The notes under the pieces: generated by a model
Databases searched by the model: none
What the model was told of the DNA's origin: nothing
The model's input: the letters and a program-made list of their open reading frames with translations, nothing else
Assembly: GCA_964346295.1 (NCBI GenBank)
Contig: CAYFUG010000007.1
Location: forward strand, 1-51,260
Reading direction: 5' to 3'
DNA length: 51,260 bases
From: CAYFUG01 sp964346295
GTDB taxonomy: Bacteria; Patescibacteriota; Minisyncoccia; Moranbacterales; DUUL01
Translations under genes and position numbers: made by a program
In this document: one piece after another, positions 41,454 through 49,447 of the stretch
Layout: each line of letters opens with the position of its first letter
Numbering within the stretch: the first letter of the stretch is position 1

Positions 41454-42449
41454 TTAATCACGACCTGGACTTTTTAATATTGCATAAACATTAACATAAG
41501 GATTGCTTCTTGAGTAAACCCTCTTCTTTTCTGCGGCCCCATCTAACAAATCGCTATACTCTTTAAAGGAGATATTTTCCCCTTCTTCTTCTTGATAACT
41601 ACCCTCAGCAGAATAAATCCTACAATCAGACTCAAACTCCGGACTGCCGCCATTGCTTCTGCCCTCGCCCCAATTATCATCATAAGACATCATTCCAGGT
41701 CCTGAAGATAAGGCGGTGAACTCCTTAATAACAACTCCTCCTTTACCTAGTATTTCATCAATCTCGGGCCATTTTGGATCATTCTTTTCATTCTCCCAGG
41801 AATTTTTTAATTCCCCCAACCTTTTTTTGCCGCGATCTAATAAATCTCTTTCTCGGGAATCTTCTCCTGATTTTATTCTACCCTCAATATTCCTTTTAAG
41901 ATTGTTAAAAAGAGCCCTACTGTAACCACCAAATTCGCGAAAGAATCTCAGTAAAGGATTTTTTGAAATATCATCATCCAATTGCTTCTCAAACTCCTCC
42001 AGTTCTCGCAATAAATCCCTCAATTGAGAAACTTCCCGGCTTCTTTTTTCTAGCGAAAAATATTCATTAAACTCTATAGATAATTTTTTCCAAGCAGCGC
42101 CTTTTATCTTATTTATCTCTCCTGGATTCCTTTTTAAAAATGCGTCGTACTCGTCCAGTGCCAATTCCACCTCCTCTGAGTCTCCAAAGTTCTCTACTCC
42201 CAACTTTGGCCTACTATTAATAAAATCAAAAAAGTATTCACAAAAAATTTCTACTTCATAATCCCTGGTATCTTTATCAAAACCCTGCTTTACTGCACTA
42301 GGATTTAATTGCTTAGGAGCACCCAGGATTCCCCCGATCTTACTTCGCAAATCTTCTGATTCAAGCACAACATCAACCAGCAAATTCCTATTCTTCGCTT
42401 CTCCGCCCTGTCTTTCTTGATTTAAAACTAAATCTAGGGAATTTTCCAT
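41454..42449 (-). CDS. unknown protein inserted between rplM and rpsI
   Basis: 331 residues, no family recognised. No signal peptide or membrane helix. The middle (about 125-215) is strongly helical and charged, with RELEEFEKQLDDDISK and RGKKRLGELKNSWENEK giving coiled-coil character. The last third is Gly/Ser/Glu-rich with DDNWGEGRSNGGSPEF and looks disordered. No Cys pairs or catalytic motif stand out. It starts 12 bases after rplM and ends 72 bases before rpsI, so it is certainly in the ribosomal operon. L13-S9 pairs are normally adjacent. The protein may be a lineage-specific ribosome or regulatory partner, but that is inference from place alone. Confidence 0.75.
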   Translation of the reverse strand: MENSLDLVLNQERQGGEAKNRNLLVDVVLESEDLRSKIGGILGAPKQLNPSAVKQGFDKDTRDYEVEIFCEYFFDFINSRPKLGVENFGDSEEVELALDEYDAFLKRNPGEINKIKGAAWKKLSIEFNEYFSLEKRSREVSQLRDLLRELEEFEKQLDDDISKNPLLRFFREFGGYSRALFNNLKRNIEGRIKSGEDSRERDLLDRGKKRLGELKNSWENEKNDPKWPEIDEILGKGGVVIKEFTALSSGPGMMSYDDNWGEGRSNGGSPEFESDCRIYSAEGSYQEEEGENISFKEYSDLLDGAAEKKRVYSRSNPYVNVYAILKSPGRD

Positions 42450-42461
42450 TGGGGGATAATT

Positions 42462-42875
42462 TTAATTTTTAGCCTCCTGGTCTGCTACTTGCGCTTTGTA
42501 GCTATGTTCCTCGGTGGGAAAAATTCGCAAGCGCTTCAAGGATTGACGAGAAAGCTTATTTTGAGGCAACATTCCCTTTACGGCCTTCTCAATAACTTTA
42601 GTGGAATCCTTGGCCATCATTTCCTCAAAAGTTGCCTGATAAATTCCTCCGGGATATCCGGAATGCCAGTAATATATCTTCTTAGAGGCCTTTTCCCCGC
42701 TCAAGCGAACTCCATCAGAGTTAATAACGATCACCCAATTATCATTAGGTCGATTGGGGGCATAATCAATCGCCTTCTTTCCCATCAAAGCCTGGGCGAT
42801 TTCCACCGCAAACCTTCCAAGGATTTTACCTTGGGCATCAAAAATAAAATACTGGGGTTCCTTTTTTGTAGTCAT
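42462..42875 (-). CDS. rplM: 50S ribosomal protein L13
   Basis: 137 residues. IFDAQGKILGRFAVEIAQALMGK, NDNWVIVINSDGVRLSGEKASKKIYYWHSGYPGG and VIEKAVKGMLPQNKLSRQSLKRLRIF are family hallmarks. Early assembly protein of the large subunit. Follows rplQ in the operon with a 131-base gap. Confidence 0.97.
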   Translation of the reverse strand: MTTKKEPQYFIFDAQGKILGRFAVEIAQALMGKKAIDYAPNRPNDNWVIVINSDGVRLSGEKASKKIYYWHSGYPGGIYQATFEEMMAKDSTKVIEKAVKGMLPQNKLSRQSLKRLRIFPTEEHSYKAQVADQEAKN

Positions 42876-43006
42876 AATAGTAATATTGCTCTTCTTTAAC
42901 TTTAAAAACTAGTCTAATAAGCCTAAGCAGTAACGAACAAAGGGAGGCTACTAGGAAGCACAAACACTGAATCCTCTTAGAACCCTTAATTGCTATCCTT
43001 GCTGGA

Positions 43007-43489
43007 TTAAGCTGTTTGGGATTGCTTAGCCTTAGAAGAACTTTTCTGTGATTGATTGCCTTTGCTTGGCTTGGAGTCCTTGGTTGAAACCTTCTTTTTT
43101 TTGTCTTTGTCCGTAGTCTTTTTTACCCCTACCCACTCCACTAAAGCCATGGGAGCAAAATCGCTCTCTCTAAATCCCAGCTTTAAGATTTTTAGATAGC
43201 CCCCTTCTCGCTTTTCAAATAACTTAGCCAATTGAAAAAGGTTTTGGACTGATTTCTCTGGAAGATCTTTTTTGAGTAGTCTTATGGCTGCCGTTTTTTT
43301 AGCTTCTTGTGCTAATCCTCGCTTAGCTCGAGTTATCATTCTTTCCGCGAAAGGACGCAACTCTTTAGCCTTAGCTAAAGTTGTTTCTATTCTTCCGTGC
43401 TTAATCAAACTCACTAAAAGAGTCCTCTTGAGAGCCAACCGTTGATCACTGGTGCGAGATAAAGTTTTTCCTGATTTCCTTTTTTTCAT
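43007..43489 (-). CDS. rplQ: 50S ribosomal protein L17
   Basis: 160 residues. The core (1-115) has LSRTSDQRLALKRTLLVSLIKHGRIETTLAKAKELRPFAERMIT and ends FRESDFAPMALVEWV. After it comes a 45-residue Lys/Ser-rich tail with KDKKKKVSTKDSKPSKGN, longer than in most bacteria. The usual neighbour of rpoA, as here. Confidence 0.96.
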   Translation of the reverse strand: MKKRKSGKTLSRTSDQRLALKRTLLVSLIKHGRIETTLAKAKELRPFAERMITRAKRGLAQEAKKTAAIRLLKKDLPEKSVQNLFQLAKLFEKREGGYLKILKLGFRESDFAPMALVEWVGVKKTTDKDKKKKVSTKDSKPSKGNQSQKSSSKAKQSQTA

Positions 43490-43559
43490 CTTAACTGAAT
43501 TTTAAAAACTGAGATAAATTCGAGACAAGTCCCTTCTGCCTCCAGATTACCTTGTTAAA

Positions 43560-44537
43560 TTACTGCTTTAAAGTAAATCCAAACCGCCCGATTCCTTGAC
43601 GAGTTTCTTTAATGCCCTTCTCTCCCATTCCCTCTAAATCTCTTAATTCTTCTTCGGTCATTCCAATGACCTGAGCTACATTTTCAATGTTATTATCGCG
43701 TAAAACATTAGCTGTTCTAGTAGAAAGATCTAACTCCTCTAGTCCAACTTCTTCGGGAGAAACTTGCTTTTCTTTCCCCGAAGACTCTTTCGTGATCACC
43801 TCCAGTTCCTTTTGACTATCTTCTGTCTCTGCCTCCTTAATCTGAGAAACCTCTTCTAATTGCGAAATTCCCTCGAATTGATCCTTAAGAATTTGCACAG
43901 CCTGGCTATAAGCTTCCTGAGGAGTAATTGAGCCATCGGTAAAGACTTCTAGTGTGATTCTATCGAAATCAGTCCTTTTTCCTACTCGGGTATTCTCTAC
44001 GTTAAAATTAGCTCGTAAAATAGGAGTATACACTGCGTCAATTGCAATAGTCCCAATCTCCTTCTCTTCTTCTTCTTGTTGATCAACGGGTACATATCCT
44101 AGTCCTCTTTTTACTTTTACCTCTATTTCAAATTCCGAGGAAGAGCTAGTCAAGGTAGCAATTTTTTGTTCAGCATCAACTACTTCCAGCTGAGAGGAGG
44201 TTTCAAAATCTCCGGCAGTTACTTCCCTCTCTCCTTTAACCCTAAGGAAAGTCATCGCCTCGTCCACCTCCTTAAGATTAAAGGTAACCTTTTTGAGATT
44301 GAGGATTAATTGTACCATATCTTCCTTGACTCCTTTCAGGGTAGTGAACTCATGGGTAGCACCCTTGATCTTCACGGAAACAATCGCGCAACCCGGCAAA
44401 GAAGACAGCAAAACCCGCCGAATAGAATTTCCTAAAGTGGTTCCATATCCAGGATAGCAACCCTCAATAATAAACCGACCAGACCTTTCGTCAATAGATT
44501 CGAAGACTGGTGTTTTTGGTAAAGAAACAGAAAGCAT
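43560..44537 (-). CDS. rpoA: RNA polymerase alpha subunit
   Basis: 325 residues from the ATG at 44537; a GTG 11 codons upstream is possible, but the ATG gives a family-like N-terminus. The N-terminal domain has GRFIIEGCYPGYGTTLGNSIRRVLLSSLPGCAI, VKEDMVQLILNLKKV and GLGYVPVDQQEEEE. The C-terminal domain (about 255-325) has LDLSTRTANVLRDNNIENV and DLEGMGEKGIKE, the helix-hairpin-helix that binds UP elements and activators. The linker is long and acidic (about 220-255). It dimerises to start RNA polymerase assembly. Between rpsD and rplQ, the standard order. Confidence 0.97.
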   Translation of the reverse strand: MLSVSLPKTPVFESIDERSGRFIIEGCYPGYGTTLGNSIRRVLLSSLPGCAIVSVKIKGATHEFTTLKGVKEDMVQLILNLKKVTFNLKEVDEAMTFLRVKGEREVTAGDFETSSQLEVVDAEQKIATLTSSSSEFEIEVKVKRGLGYVPVDQQEEEEKEIGTIAIDAVYTPILRANFNVENTRVGKRTDFDRITLEVFTDGSITPQEAYSQAVQILKDQFEGISQLEEVSQIKEAETEDSQKELEVITKESSGKEKQVSPEEVGLEELDLSTRTANVLRDNNIENVAQVIGMTEEELRDLEGMGEKGIKETRQGIGRFGFTLKQ

Positions 44538-44677
44538 CGTTAAAAAATTACTGCTTAATTCTGTAGTCACAATAAATAATAAAAGTGACTAGAACAGGGA
44601 GAGAAAAAGCACCTTCTAAAAATTAATCAAACTTATTCCAGTAAGCCAAATAAGTTAAGTTCAAGTCACCAACTAAT

Positions 44678-45316
44678 TTAGGCTCGAGAATAAAACTCAA
44701 TGACAGTTGCCACATCTACATTAAGACCCACCTCTTCTTGTTTAGGCAGACTTAAAACCTTTCCTTTTAAAGACTTAGGATCCATTGAAATCCACTGAGG
44801 AGTCTGATTTTTCTTGGCCAATACTACCTTTAACTGCTTGAAGTAAGTTTTCTCTTGCTTAGCTACTTTCACTTCCACCTCATCTCCTACTCTCACATTA
44901 GCAGAGGGAATGTTTAAAGACCTTCCATTCAAATTAACCATTCCATGCCCTACTACCTGCCGAGCCTGGGAACGAGAATCAGCTAATCCCATTCGAAAAA
45001 CCACATTGTCCAAGCGAGTCTCCAGAATTGCTATCAAATTATCTCCTAAGATCCCTTGCTTCTTCTGGGCTTGCCCCAAATGTTTTTGAAACTGGGACTC
45101 AGAGACTCCGTAAATTCTTCTCAGCTTCTGCTTTTCCGTCAACTGTCTGCCGAAATCAGAAACATTTTTCCGCAACGACCTGCCTTGAGTTCCTGGAGCG
45201 TAAGGCTTCCTGGTAACTGCGCACTTAGGAGTAGCGCAACGCTCTCCCTTTAGAAAGAGCTTTTCTCCGGCTCTCCGGCAAAGCTTGCATTTGGTTAAAC
45301 TAAGATTTCCTGCCAT
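44678..45316 (-). CDS. rpsD: 30S ribosomal protein S4 (zinc-binding form)
   Basis: 212 residues. The N-terminus has four Cys (KCKLCRRAGEKLFLKGERC and PKCAV) typical of the zinc-binding C+ form. Then FGRQLTEKQKLRRIYGVSESQF, RLDNVVFRMGLADSRSQARQVVGHGMVNLNGR as the S4 RNA-binding domain, and the C-terminal VATVIEFYSR. Initiates 30S assembly and often autoregulates its operon. Confidence 0.97.
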   Translation of the reverse strand: MAGNLSLTKCKLCRRAGEKLFLKGERCATPKCAVTRKPYAPGTQGRSLRKNVSDFGRQLTEKQKLRRIYGVSESQFQKHLGQAQKKQGILGDNLIAILETRLDNVVFRMGLADSRSQARQVVGHGMVNLNGRSLNIPSANVRVGDEVEVKVAKQEKTYFKQLKVVLAKKNQTPQWISMDPKSLKGKVLSLPKQEEVGLNVDVATVIEFYSRA

Positions 45317-45488
45317 ATTCTAATTCTAATTATCTCAATATAAGTTATTTAGCCTATCTCAAGTTATTATACTTTTTTAATAGACTACCGATTAAAAAAT
45401 TCTGCAAAAATACTAACAGAGTACTCCTGTTGCTCCCCACTAAGTAAATTAACGATGGCAACTTTAGGCCTAGAAAAAATTAAAGTCA

Positions 45489-46094
45489 TTACACCCTTCG
45501 CGGCTTAGGAGGACGACAACCATTGTGAGGAATCGGGGTGTTGTCCTTAATTTTAACAATATTATAACCCTTTTGAGCCAAGGCCCTCAGGGCTGCATCT
45601 CTTCCGGCTCCTACTCCCTTTACAAAAACTTCTACATCCTTCATTCCGTAACGTTGGGCTTTTTCGTTAGCGTCCATTAAGACTTGATTAGCCGCATAGG
45701 TGGTCGCCTTCTTAGCACCCTTAAAACCCAAAAATCCCGCTGAAGACCAAGTCAAAACATTTCCATGAATATCAGCAAACGCCACTTTAGTGTTATTGTA
45801 AGAAGAAGAAATATAAACTTTACCTCGTTGCACCTGGCGTCGAAGCTTTTTCTTCTTGTTCTTGGCCATATAACTCTTCTTAGTCTTTTTTTGAGAAGTC
45901 ACCTTTTTCTCAGATTTTTCCGTAGCCTTAATGTCAGCTTCAGCAGAAACAACTACTACTTCTTCTTGAGCTGCTTGAGTCAAGTCTTTTTTGGTCTTAC
46001 TGTGGGGATCACTCTCTACTGATTCCTTTACTTCCTTAGCTACTTCCTTCTTCTGAGAATCACCGGATGATTTAGTTAGTTTTTCTTCTGCCAT
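45489..46094 (-). CDS. rpsK: 30S ribosomal protein S11 with long N-terminal extension
   Basis: 201 residues from the ATG at 46094; the frame opens 13 codons earlier, but MAEEKL is the better start. The S11 core (about 85-201) has RGKVYISSSYNNTKVAFADIHGNVLTWSSAG and VKGVGAGRDAALRALAQKG, ending in DNTPIPHNGCRPPKPRRV. The first 80 residues are a Lys/Glu/Ser-rich, low-complexity extension not present in standard S11 (about 130 residues). Between rpsM and rpsD, as normal. Confidence 0.96.
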   Translation of the reverse strand: MAEEKLTKSSGDSQKKEVAKEVKESVESDPHSKTKKDLTQAAQEEVVVVSAEADIKATEKSEKKVTSQKKTKKSYMAKNKKKKLRRQVQRGKVYISSSYNNTKVAFADIHGNVLTWSSAGFLGFKGAKKATTYAANQVLMDANEKAQRYGMKDVEVFVKGVGAGRDAALRALAQKGYNIVKIKDNTPIPHNGCRPPKPRRV

Positions 46095-46218
46095 AATTAA
46101 ATAAATTTTATAAAAATTCTTCGTTAAACTCAATTGGTAATAAAAAACAAAAAACTAGTACGCCCCCTGTTTTCTGCTAAAAATCCAAAGGATTAGGAAT
46201 TCCTTGAGAGGAGTATGG

Positions 46219-46608
46219 TTATTTCTTCTCCACTGAGCGACGACCGCTTCCCATAGTTTGACGCCTATTGCCTCGCCGAGTTCGATTGTTGGTCTTAGTT
46301 TGCTGCCCTCTAGCTGGCAAGCTAGCGCTATGACGCATTCCTCGATAAGAGCCTACTTCTTTTAGGCGCTTAACATTCATCATCACCTGTCTTCGCAACT
46401 CTCCTTCTACGGTATAATTACTCTCTACTTCTTCTCTTAATTTGTCAACTTTAGCCTTGTTCAATTCCTCAACTTGAGCATTTCTATCAATCCCCAGCTT
46501 GCCTAAAATCTTATTAGACCGAGAACGACCAATGCCATGTACATAAGTAAGGGCTACTTCTATTCTTTTGTTGGCTGGGATATTAACTCCCGCTATTCTA
46601 ACTGCCAT
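46219..46608 (-). CDS. rpsM: 30S ribosomal protein S13
   Basis: 129 residues: RIAGVNIPANKRIEVALTYVHGIGRSRSNKIL, LRRQVMMNVKRLKEVGSYRGMRHSASLPARGQQTKTNNRTRRG. Contacts the P-site tRNA and 50S bridges. Follows rpmJ in the infA operon. Confidence 0.97.
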   Translation of the reverse strand: MAVRIAGVNIPANKRIEVALTYVHGIGRSRSNKILGKLGIDRNAQVEELNKAKVDKLREEVESNYTVEGELRRQVMMNVKRLKEVGSYRGMRHSASLPARGQQTKTNNRTRRGNRRQTMGSGRRSVEKK

Positions 46609-46728
46609 ACTTTTAAGTTTCCTATTAAAATTAGCTGCTGATTAAAATTCCCTGGGATTCTCCTGTTAGTGCCTTGGTAAACTCTCACCAAGCTCTAAAA
46701 GCAAATTAAGGTTAATCTTTTAACCATT

Positions 46729-46845
46729 TTAACCTTGGCGCTGCTTGTGTCGAGGAGTGGTGGAACAAATTACATAAACCTTACCCCTTCGACGAACAAT
46801 TTTACAATTCTCACACCTTTTTTTTACAGAAGCTTGAACTTTCAT
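46729..46845 (-). CDS. rpmJ: 50S ribosomal protein L36
   Basis: 38 residues: MKVQASVKKRCENCKIVRRR, GKVYVICSTTPRHKQRQG. The zinc ligands (Cys, Cys, Cys, His) are all present. Between infA and rpsM, the standard place. Confidence 0.96.
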   Translation of the reverse strand: MKVQASVKKRCENCKIVRRRGKVYVICSTTPRHKQRQG

Positions 46846-46988
46846 AAAAATAAAATTAAATTAACCTGCTTGAATCTACTGGTCTTACCGGTGGTCTTAC
46901 CGGGTATTATATCCACTGCCCAGACACACTTCTAGCGCGCCTTCCTAAATTTTCAAAATTCTAAAAGCCTCTCGAATCACTCAAAAAT

Positions 46989-47240
46989 TCAAAGGCGACG
47001 AGTAATCCGCCCCCTGGTTAAATCATAGGGACTCATTTCCATCTCCACTCGATCTCCAGGCATAATCTTAATAAAATGCATTCGCATCTTCCCAGAAATA
47101 TGACCTAACACCACATGCTCATTGGATAACTTGACTCGAAACATAGTATTAGGTAGAAGTTCTACCACTTCTCCTTCCAATTTTACTACCCCCTCCTTAT
47201 CCCTTGTTTTGTCACTCTCTTTGTTACTTGTCTTTGCCAT
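46989..47240 (-). CDS. infA: translation initiation factor IF-1
   Basis: 83 residues from the ATG at 47240; the frame is open further upstream but nothing family-like precedes. A Lys/Asp/Glu-rich leader of about 15 residues is followed by the S1-type OB fold: VVKLEGEVVELLPNTMFRVKLSNEHVVLGHISGKMRMHFIKIMPGDRVEMEMSPYDLTRGRITRR, with the usual C-terminus. Binds the 30S A site. First gene of the ribosomal operon, preceded by a strong promoter and a roughly 270-base leader. Confidence 0.97.
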   Translation of the reverse strand: MAKTSNKESDKTRDKEGVVKLEGEVVELLPNTMFRVKLSNEHVVLGHISGKMRMHFIKIMPGDRVEMEMSPYDLTRGRITRRL

Positions 47241-47400
47241 AAAAATTTCCCAACAAAAAAACGAAGGTCTTAAAGCTTTAACTATCCTAGTTCCTGCCAA
47301 ACAATCCCTAGCAAGCCTTCTTAAGCTTAATTAATATAAAATAAAAACACCAACTAAGCTTCCTTCTAAGCTTAACTCCTAATAATACCTATAATACCTT

Positions 47401-47427
47401 GATCAAAATTAGAGGATCAAAATTAGA
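47401..47427. repeat. tandem 13/14-base repeat in the infA leader
   Basis: GATCAAAATTAGA occurs at 47401-47413 and 47415-47427, one base apart. It lies between the infA promoter and gene, so it is transcribed. The rest of the 47241-47400 leader has AAGCTT-rich words but no clear stem. Confidence 0.6.
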
Positions 47428-47518
47428 ATTTGCGGTAGTGGCGATAGTAGGTAGTAAAGGTATAATTTTTAGGCAATTTCTTGCGATCACATCTACTACT
47501 AACCTTTAATCGTGTTTG

Positions 47519-47547
47519 ATGCTACACCAGTAAAAAAAACTTGTCAA
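47519..47547 (-). promoter_or_regulatory. sigma-70 promoter of the infA ribosomal operon
   Basis: Minus strand: -35 TTGACA (47547-47542), 17-base spacer, -10 TAGCAT (47524-47519), about 270 bases before infA. It faces away from the rubrerythrin gene. Confidence 0.75.
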
Positions 47548-47650
47548 GGAAATGTCCAAACTTTACTTTTACCTCTTTATCTACTAACATGTACTAAGGT
47601 CATATTAAAATCCTAGTTATTCATAATAATCTAAAATATCATAAAAAAAC

Positions 47651-48235
47651 ATGAAGGAAACTATCAAAAATTTGGCTGCCGCCTATGTGGGAGAAAGTCA
47701 AGCTCGCAATCGCTATACCTACTATGCCAAAGTGGCTCGCCTAGAAGGCTACCGAAAAATCTCTGAAATCTTTATCGCCACCGCCGAGCAAGAACGAACT
47801 CATGCCAAGCGCCTCTTTGAACATCTCAATAATCTCACCAAAAAAGAAGGCTTAGAAGAAGACCTGTTGCTTGATAAAGCTTTAGTGCCTCATATCTATG
47901 ATAACACCAAGGCTAATCTCCAAGCAGCCATTGAAGGAGAAAAGTATGAAAACAGCGAAATGTATCCCGAGTTTGCCCAAAAAGCCGATGCGGAAGGTTA
48001 CCCAGAAATTGCCAACCGAATGAGGGCCATAGCTAAAGCTGAAAAGCATCACCAAGAACGCTTTCAAAAGCTTCTTGATCTAGTAGGGCACGGCAATTAC
48101 TTTGAAAGAAGTGAGGAAAAAACCTGGGCTTGCTTAGAATGTGGCTATATTCAGATCGGGAAAAATGCCCCTTCCAAATGCCCTTCTTGTGATCACAGTC
48201 AAGCTCACTACGAGGTTCAGTGCGAAGAATTCTAA
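47651..48235 (+). CDS. rubrerythrin
   Basis: 194 residues. The four-helix di-iron domain (1-140) has GESQARNRYTYYAKVARLEGYRKISEIF with ATAEQERTHAKRL, and later AIEGEKYENSEMYPEFAQKADAEG plus AIAKAEKHHQERF; the ExxH and E iron ligands are visible. The C-terminal rubredoxin-like domain has CLECGYIQIGKNAPSKCPSC. It reduces hydrogen peroxide in anaerobic or microaerobic cells using electrons passed from rubredoxin-like partners. Full length. It stands alone, divergent from infA, with its own terminator. No ribosome binding site. It suggests an anaerobic or fermentative host. Confidence 0.96.
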   Translation: MKETIKNLAAAYVGESQARNRYTYYAKVARLEGYRKISEIFIATAEQERTHAKRLFEHLNNLTKKEGLEEDLLLDKALVPHIYDNTKANLQAAIEGEKYENSEMYPEFAQKADAEGYPEIANRMRAIAKAEKHHQERFQKLLDLVGHGNYFERSEEKTWACLECGYIQIGKNAPSKCPSCDHSQAHYEVQCEEF

Positions 48236-48283
48236 AAGTTACAACTTACTCTCTGTAATCTGTAAGCTGAGAGATGCGCAATC

Positions 48284-48344
48284 AAGCAGCCTTCTTCTTT
48301 TTATTCTTTAGTTTTTTGGTTTTAAAAAGAGGGCTGTTTTTCTT
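48284..48344 (+). terminator. terminator after rubrerythrin
   Basis: CAGCC (48287) and the CTTCTTCTTTTT that follows pair imperfectly with AAAAAGAGGGCTG (48324-48336). GTTTTTCTTT follows. The loop is wide. Confidence 0.5.
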
Positions 48345-48484
48345 TACAAAAGAATTAGTTTAAACTAGATTTAACAAAAACAACTGTCTCTTGGTGATAA
48401 CTCGAGTATCTTACTGATTATAGCTTAATATCATCTTAACTCTTACCTGCCCCAACTCTTAAGAAATTGCCTTAGATTAACACG

Positions 48485-48934
48485 ATGAAGAGCTTAGCCC
48501 AAAACAAGCGAGCCTATTTCGATTACGAGATTCTCGATAAATTCGAGGCTGGCTTAGTGTTGCTAGGCCACGAGGTTAAGTCTGCCAAATTAGGCCATCT
48601 CTCTCTTAAGGGCGCTTATGTTACTTTTATTAACGAAGAGCTTTTCTTAAAAAATGCCACAGTCACTCCTTACAAATTTGCTGGCTCCCTCCCCAGTTAC
48701 GAGCCCACTCGCAATCGCAAGCTTTTAGTACACAAGAAGGAATTGGCTTCCTTGCGAGGAAAAACCCAGGCTCAAGGCTTGACATTAGTGCCTCTTTCCG
48801 TCTATACTAAAAGAGGATTGGTGAAACTTTCCTTCGCTTTAGCTAAAGGTAAAAAGCGCTTCGACAAAAGAGAGGCTATTAAAAAGCGCGAGGATGCGCG
48901 AACTATGAGTCGAGCCTTTAAGCAAAGAAGGTGA
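48485..48934 (+). CDS. smpB: SsrA-binding protein SmpB
   Basis: 149 residues: AQNKRAYFDYEILDKFEAGLVLLGHEVKSAKLGHLSLKGAY, LRGKTQAQGLTLVPLSVYTKRG and KGKKRFDKREAIKKRE, ending in the basic ARTMSRAFKQRR that folds into the mRNA path. It carries tmRNA to stalled ribosomes. The ssrA gene begins 35 bases after its TGA stop, a common pairing. The ATG follows TTAACACG, without a Shine-Dalgarno. Confidence 0.97.
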   Translation: MKSLAQNKRAYFDYEILDKFEAGLVLLGHEVKSAKLGHLSLKGAYVTFINEELFLKNATVTPYKFAGSLPSYEPTRNRKLLVHKKELASLRGKTQAQGLTLVPLSVYTKRGLVKLSFALAKGKKRFDKREAIKKREDARTMSRAFKQRR

Positions 48935-48968
48935 CCAGTAAAAGTGGAAGGAAGATTGAAACCAACTT

Positions 48969-49370
48969 GGGGATGACAGGTATCGACAGTTCAAGTACTT
49001 TTAAATCTGCAAGTCGAGCGGCGCCAACTCGTAAATCTGGTGCAAAGTTTTAAGTGCAAACATATTCAACAAGGCTAAGAGCATGGTTGCTAACGCTTTC
49101 ATGCCTTCTTACGCTGCCGCAGTAGCCTAATTTAGGCCCTGCCCGTCGGCTGATTGACTCCTGATAGGTCAAAACCGGCGTCGTTTATCAGGATGCGATT
49201 CGACTTTTTATTCTCTTCATAGTCGAAACTAAGTGCACTAAAGAGATCGCTGAATAACTTTTTTGGCTGACTTTAAAGGTTATTTAGCGTAAATTTAAAG
49301 CCAGCTAAGCTTGTAGATGGTTTAAAAAACTTGGATTGGACATGGGTTCAATTCCCATCATCTCCACCCA
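48969..49370 (+). ncRNA. ssrA: transfer-messenger RNA (tmRNA)
   Basis: The 5' GGGGATG (48969) pairs with 3' CATCTCC (49359-49365, one G-U). The T-arm ATGGG-TTCAATT-CCCAT is at 49342-49358. The 5' end has the usual ACAGGTATCGACAG. The tag reading frame runs from the resume codon GCA (49056) to TAA (49128), beginning ANIF and ending YAAAVA, 24 residues, longer than many (about 10 in E. coli). The 3' end reads A-CCCA, so CCA is encoded only if the acceptor stem has an eighth pair (T48968-A49366); otherwise CCA must be added. Several pseudoknot-type stems are visible in between. Directly after smpB. Confidence 0.93.
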
Positions 49371-49389
49371 TGTATTTTCTATTTTTTTG

Positions 49390-49416
49390 TAGGAGCACAA
49401 CCATTTGCACTCCTAC
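49390..49416 (+). other. hairpin between tmRNA and infC
   Basis: GTAGGAG pairs with CTCCTAC around a 14-base loop, 20-30 bases after the tmRNA and before the infC region. It could end ssrA transcripts (a T-run lies before it rather than after) or be part of the infC leader. Confidence 0.4.
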
Positions 49417-49447
49417 GCACTCGTAGTAGAAAGACAAGTAATTATTA

